The notes under the pieces were generated by a model that did not search any database, was not told the origin of the DNA, and worked only from the letters and a program-made list of their open reading frames with translations. The translations under genes and the position numbers were made by a program. From NCBI RefSeq assembly GCF_019654975.1, contig NZ_BPEW01000042.1, positions 1-36,754 of the forward strand: 36,754 nt of DNA, written 5' to 3'. This document shows, in pieces, positions 34,511 to 36,754 of the stretch; the first letter of the stretch is position 1, and each line of letters begins with the position of its first letter. This DNA is from Shewanella sp. c952 (lineage in GTDB: Bacteria > Pseudomonadota > Gammaproteobacteria > Enterobacterales > Shewanellaceae).

Positions 34511-34741
34511 ATCGCTTATTGAATTATCTGAATTTTTTTCAAGCTTAGGAACACCAACATAATATAATACTGCTAAATAATTAATCATTGGTATAAAGCC
34601 AACAAAAGACGCCAGTTTAAAGTTTCGGTTTTTACTTCTAGCCAAAAGAAAACACAAAATTCCAAGTGCAACGCCTTGAATAAAAATACCAAACCAAATT
34701 GGGTGAAGCTCTCCTGTTCGCATCATTTCGAAAATATTCAT
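34505..34741 (-). CDS. Small two-TM membrane protein, cassette 4
   Basis: This is a 78-residue protein of unknown function. Two membrane spans are seen: WFGIFIQGVALGILCFLLA (about residues 16-34) and LASFVGFIPMINYLAVLYYV (about 43-62), joined by a basic loop RSKNRN. The tail is polar. A strong GGAGG ribosome-binding site precedes ATG 34741. The cassette is one gene with an attC at both ends (34409-34510 and 34766-34863). It lacks a family motif that I know; a role such as toxin, antitoxin-like or transport accessory cannot be claimed. Confidence 0.8.
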   Translation of the reverse strand: MNIFEMMRTGELHPIWFGIFIQGVALGILCFLLARSKNRNFKLASFVGFIPMINYLAVLYYVGVPKLEKNSDNSISDS

Positions 34742-34765
34742 AAAACCTCCATTGTTTATTTAGAT

Positions 34766-34863
34766 AGCTAACGCTAAGTTAAGCGGAAAAATGCGGTTGG
34801 CTAAAATGTACGAAGCACGAGCGCAGCCAACTGTAATTTTTCCGTTTGAGCGCCTAGTTGTGT
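34766..34863 (-). repeat. attC-like site 3
   Basis: This 98-bp site begins ACACAAC (R'') followed by TAGGCGCTCAAACGG and ends CTTAACTTAGC then GTTAGCT (R'). The CGGAAAAAT arm on the left pairs with its complement on the right. The ACAGTTGGC / GCCAACC inner pair is present. The gene's TAA stop ends just before R''. Confidence 0.85.
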
Positions 34864-34866
34864 GAA

Positions 34867-35310
34867 TTAGCTACATGCTAATTTTGTTTGTTGTTTACAA
34901 GCTTTTTGAGCTTGCTCAGTTGATTCACCACCCATACAGAAATCTAACCTCAAAGTTCTTTTTTCTGTGGTAGTTTCTGCAATCGTTGATGCTGGAACCC
35001 ATTTCCATTTTTTTAACATTTTTCGAGAATATTTACCAAGATGCTTTTTAGGCAAAGAGTTGATGACTTCAACATTTTCAGTTTTTCCTGAATCTGAAAT
35101 ATCGAAAGACAAAACAGCACAACCCATTATTCCAGAACGAGCAAGCTCTATTGGATATTTGGGTGTGTTTTGGTTTGCACGTTCCCAAATAAAGCCACTA
35201 GTAGGAGCTACGTCTGTAACCTGTACGTCAGCATAAAAAGTCTTGTTTTTAGCTAAAGCACTTGCCGAGGCGATGGCAAGAACAAGTGGGATTAATGTTA
35301 AAGCTTTCAT
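34867..35310 (-). CDS. Secreted TonB C-terminal-domain-like protein, cassette 3
   Basis: The product of about 147 residues has a clear signal peptide (MKALTLIPLVLAIASASALA) and a small domain resembling the TonB C-terminal fold: IELARSGIMGCAVLSFDISDSGKTENVEVINSLPKKHLGKYSRKMLKKWKWVPA is the family pattern of such domains (YP..A...G..G.V.V.F.I...G.V..V.V..S). No membrane-spanning anchor or Pro-rich linker is present, so it is not a complete TonB. The C-terminal part has several cysteines (FCMGG, KACKQQ, LACS). ATG 35310 is chosen because GGAG lies before it. Role unknown; energy transduction is not supported. Confidence 0.82.
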   Translation of the reverse strand: MKALTLIPLVLAIASASALAKNKTFYADVQVTDVAPTSGFIWERANQNTPKYPIELARSGIMGCAVLSFDISDSGKTENVEVINSLPKKHLGKYSRKMLKKWKWVPASTIAETTTEKRTLRLDFCMGGESTEQAQKACKQQTKLACS

Positions 35311-35316
35311 ATACAC

Positions 35317-35327
35317 TCCATTGTTTG
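35317..35327 (-). promoter_or_regulatory. Shared cassette leader with ribosome-binding site
   Basis: Read leftward, AAACAATGGAG lies just before the ATG of cassette 3. The same 11-mer occurs before the gene of cassette 4 (34747-34757). GGAG is the ribosome-binding site. Confidence 0.7.
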
Positions 35328-35335
35328 AATTATTC

Positions 35336-35379
35336 ACATAACGCCCTGTTATTTGTCCCGCTTGAACAGCTTGTTATAT
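35336..35379 (-). repeat. attC-like site 2, very short (44 bp)
   Basis: R'' is ATATAAC (holding the stop of the preceding gene) and R' is GTTATGT. Compared with site 1, the interval lacks about 15 bp, just the part that carried the L' arm. A replacement pairing of CTGTT (L'') with AACAG is possible. This looks like a deletion derivative of a normal attC. Confidence 0.75.
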
Positions 35380-35775
35380 TTCAGAATGCAACTCAGCAGT
35401 AAACTCAACGAAATTACCTTTTGAAATATTGTAATCAATTTCAGTTTCTAGACGAATAGGTACTCCATTGATTTCGATAATAAATATATCACTATGAAGT
35501 ACATCTGTAACCCTTCCACAACCTATAGCACCATTTAACCCATTCGGTTGACGCATGTACGTGGTGTTAATTGATTCGCTAATGTTTTTGATATGACCAA
35601 GCCATAAAACACAATCCAATTCAAACGGTTCATTTACACATAAACCTCTTAATGGATCACTGCTGTTTGACTTAACGGTTATTGCGGAAATGTCATCAAC
35701 ATTTGAATCTAAAAATCGGATAAATGCCTCGTAAGGACTAAATTCAATCGATAAAATTTTCCCTGATATGAGCAC
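35374..35775 (-). CDS. Uncharacterised 133-residue protein, cassette 2
   Basis: I do not recognise this protein. By composition it is beta-rich and soluble, with repeated patterns of alternating hydrophobics (GKILSIEFSPYEAFIRFLD; DIFIIEINGVPIRLETEIDY; KGNFVEFTAEL), compatible with a small barrel or OB-like fold. An open frame reaches up to 35910, but that part overlaps the attC and the previous gene. I therefore start at GTG 35775, with AGGGA seven bases before it, inside the cassette. The stop codon is in the attC core. Confidence 0.7.
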   Translation of the reverse strand: MLISGKILSIEFSPYEAFIRFLDSNVDDISAITVKSNSSDPLRGLCVNEPFELDCVLWLGHIKNISESINTTYMRQPNGLNGAIGCGRVTDVLHSDIFIIEINGVPIRLETEIDYNISKGNFVEFTAELHSEI

Positions 35776-35790
35776 AAAACTATCCCTGAA

Positions 35791-35848
35791 ATATAACGCT
35801 TTGCTAAGGGGCCAACTGTTATTTGTCCGTTTGAGCAACTTGTTATAC
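35791..35848 (-). repeat. attC-like site 1
   Basis: This is a textbook 58-bp attC: R'' GTATAAC (with the TAA stop of the SLATT gene), L'' GTTGCTCAA, L' TTAGCAAAG, R' GTTATAT. The reverse complement of R' (ATATAAC) matches R'' at six of seven positions, and L''/L' pair with one extrahelical C, as integrase recognition requires. Confidence 0.92.
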
Positions 35849-36727
35849 GTTTTTTCTTGCAGACCATTGAGTGTGTTCTCTTGAAAAAGCTGATTCACTA
35901 CTAACAACAAAGTTAGACAATTCTATGTCAGATTTAACTGACTCTGCTTCGCTTTTTATTAATACTATTTCATGTGCAGCCAATGAATATGATGAATTTA
36001 ATTCATTATGTTTTTTAGCTTGAAGCCAAGTTAAAACTGCACTTGCTCCTGTTGCGACGATTTCAATTGGTAGTACTAAAGTTGGATTTGTAATACGCCA
36101 TAACAAAAGGCCTATCGCTATTGCATGCAAAATGACTGAAATGACAAACCACTGTTTTGCCCTACGCTTATTTAATAAAGACTTTTTTCCGTACCAGTTA
36201 GCTTGATTTCTTACTCTTTCGTTTTTATAAATCTCTAACCTTTCCTCGAAAGGCAAGTTTCGAACATCAGTCATTCTATGAGAAATAGCGTCTCCAGTAA
36301 TTTGTTCTGACTGTAAATGAGCCGATAAAGACCTATTTTGGTCAAGAATTGACTTTAAATCTTGCAAAAACTCTTTTCTGCTTTGCTCCTCAGTGACGCC
36401 ACCCTCATAAGGTTCTGCTTTCATAACCCATCGCCAAGTTCTTGTTTTAACCGATTCAGCAACAGCTCTGCCGTTGTACCAAATATCTTCCGGTTTTTGA
36501 ACTTTCAGCCAAATTAAGATACACAAAGTTATCAAAAATAATGATGCAGATGATAAAGCTCCAATTAAATCAGCTGGAAAATAAAACGCAATCAAAGCTG
36601 CTACAACTAACAAAAAAAGATAGCTCTTAAGTGCTAAATAATAATTTGACTGAGCAATTAAAGAAGCATTATCAGCGGCTTGGAATAATGCAGGGAATTC
36701 TTTATCACTTAACTTTTCTTGAGGCAT
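35843..36727 (-). CDS. SLATT/DUF4231 two-domain membrane protein, cassette 1
   Basis: The 294-residue product has two tandem regions with the SLATT layout (SMODS- and SLOG-associated two-TM domains). First region: TM spans at about residues 28-45 and 52-70, followed by WYNGRAVAESVKTRTWRWVMKAEPY. Second region: NWYGKKSLLNKRRAKQW, spans at about 190-210 and 215-235, then KHNELNSSYSLAAHEIVLIKSEAE and the ending FSREHTQWSAR. SLATT proteins are predicted membrane effectors in nucleotide-activated anti-phage systems, but no CD-NTase or SLOG gene adjoins it here, so a defence function is inferred only. It is a cassette gene: its stop lies within an attC core. The left boundary of its cassette may lie just upstream (GTTACAG at about 36732-36738). 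Confidence 0.85.
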   Translation of the reverse strand: MPQEKLSDKEFPALFQAADNASLIAQSNYYLALKSYLFLLVVAALIAFYFPADLIGALSSASLFLITLCILIWLKVQKPEDIWYNGRAVAESVKTRTWRWVMKAEPYEGGVTEEQSRKEFLQDLKSILDQNRSLSAHLQSEQITGDAISHRMTDVRNLPFEERLEIYKNERVRNQANWYGKKSLLNKRRAKQWFVISVILHAIAIGLLLWRITNPTLVLPIEIVATGASAVLTWLQAKKHNELNSSYSLAAHEIVLIKSEAESVKSDIELSNFVVSSESAFSREHTQWSARKNV

Positions 36728-36754
36728 TATCTGTAACCTAAGTTTGTGTAAATA

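Noticed and set aside
35776..35910. N-terminal extension of the cassette 2 frame
   Set aside because: It runs through the attC and into the previous gene; GTG 35775 with a proper ribosome-binding site is the better start.
1..36754. CRISPR arrays, tRNA or rRNA genes, insertion sequences
   Set aside because: I looked for regular short repeats, tRNA arms with CCA-type ends and transposase motifs and saw none; the only repeats are attC sites, the 10-bp repeat at liuA and the liuD end duplication.

Overview
The window reads as a Shewanella-like gammaproteobacterial chromosome. The evidence is a decaheme cytochrome / MtrB-type barrel / molybdopterin DMSO-reductase operon, a leucine-degradation (liu) operon with a MerR-type LiuR regulator, a lysine-riboswitch-controlled NhaC-type transporter, and on the right a row of integron gene cassettes with attC sites. 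All identifications are by reading motifs and families; no database was searched.

Left block (1-7.2 kb): a palindromic LiuR-type operator precedes etfBA (electron-transfer flavoprotein). Then comes a lysine riboswitch in front of an NhaC-family antiporter homologue (the LysW-type predicted lysine transporter), a lipoprotein M3 metallopeptidase on the opposite strand, and thymidine kinase with a TTG start. Clear intrinsic terminators separate the units.

Middle block (7.2-20.8 kb): about 1.1 kb without a gene, holding a good Fur-box match, leads into dmsEFABG, an extracellular DMSO respiration system. Electrons would pass through a ten-heme periplasmic cytochrome and an outer-membrane barrel to a Tat-exported lipoprotein DmsA with the DmsB ferredoxin subunit. 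After a strong bidirectional terminator there are two unknown genes, a TlpA-like thioredoxin, and a lone RND pump gene that lacks an adjacent membrane-fusion gene and has unusual proton-relay residues.

Right-centre block (20.8-32.1 kb): liuR-liuA-liuB-liuC-liuD-liuE-atoD-atoA form one leftward operon for leucine/isovalerate catabolism to acetyl-CoA and acetoacetate. A second LiuR-type box sits before liuR. ETF, encoded at the far left, is the expected electron acceptor for LiuA and carries the same type of box. The end of liuD is tandemly duplicated just before liuE. A propionyl-CoA synthetase-like gene diverges from liuR.

Right end (32.3-36.75 kb): six leftward gene cassettes, each ending in an attC-like site whose R'' core contains or directly follows the stop codon. 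They carry a SLATT/DUF4231 two-domain membrane protein (possible defence effector), an unrecognised beta-rich protein, a secreted TonB-C-like protein, a two-TM miniprotein, a two-gene MerR + carboxymuconolactone-decarboxylase-like cassette with its own 19-bp-spacer promoter, and a metallo-beta-lactamase-fold lipoprotein. This array is the part most likely to hold undescribed biology. The integrase, if present, should lie to the right of the window.
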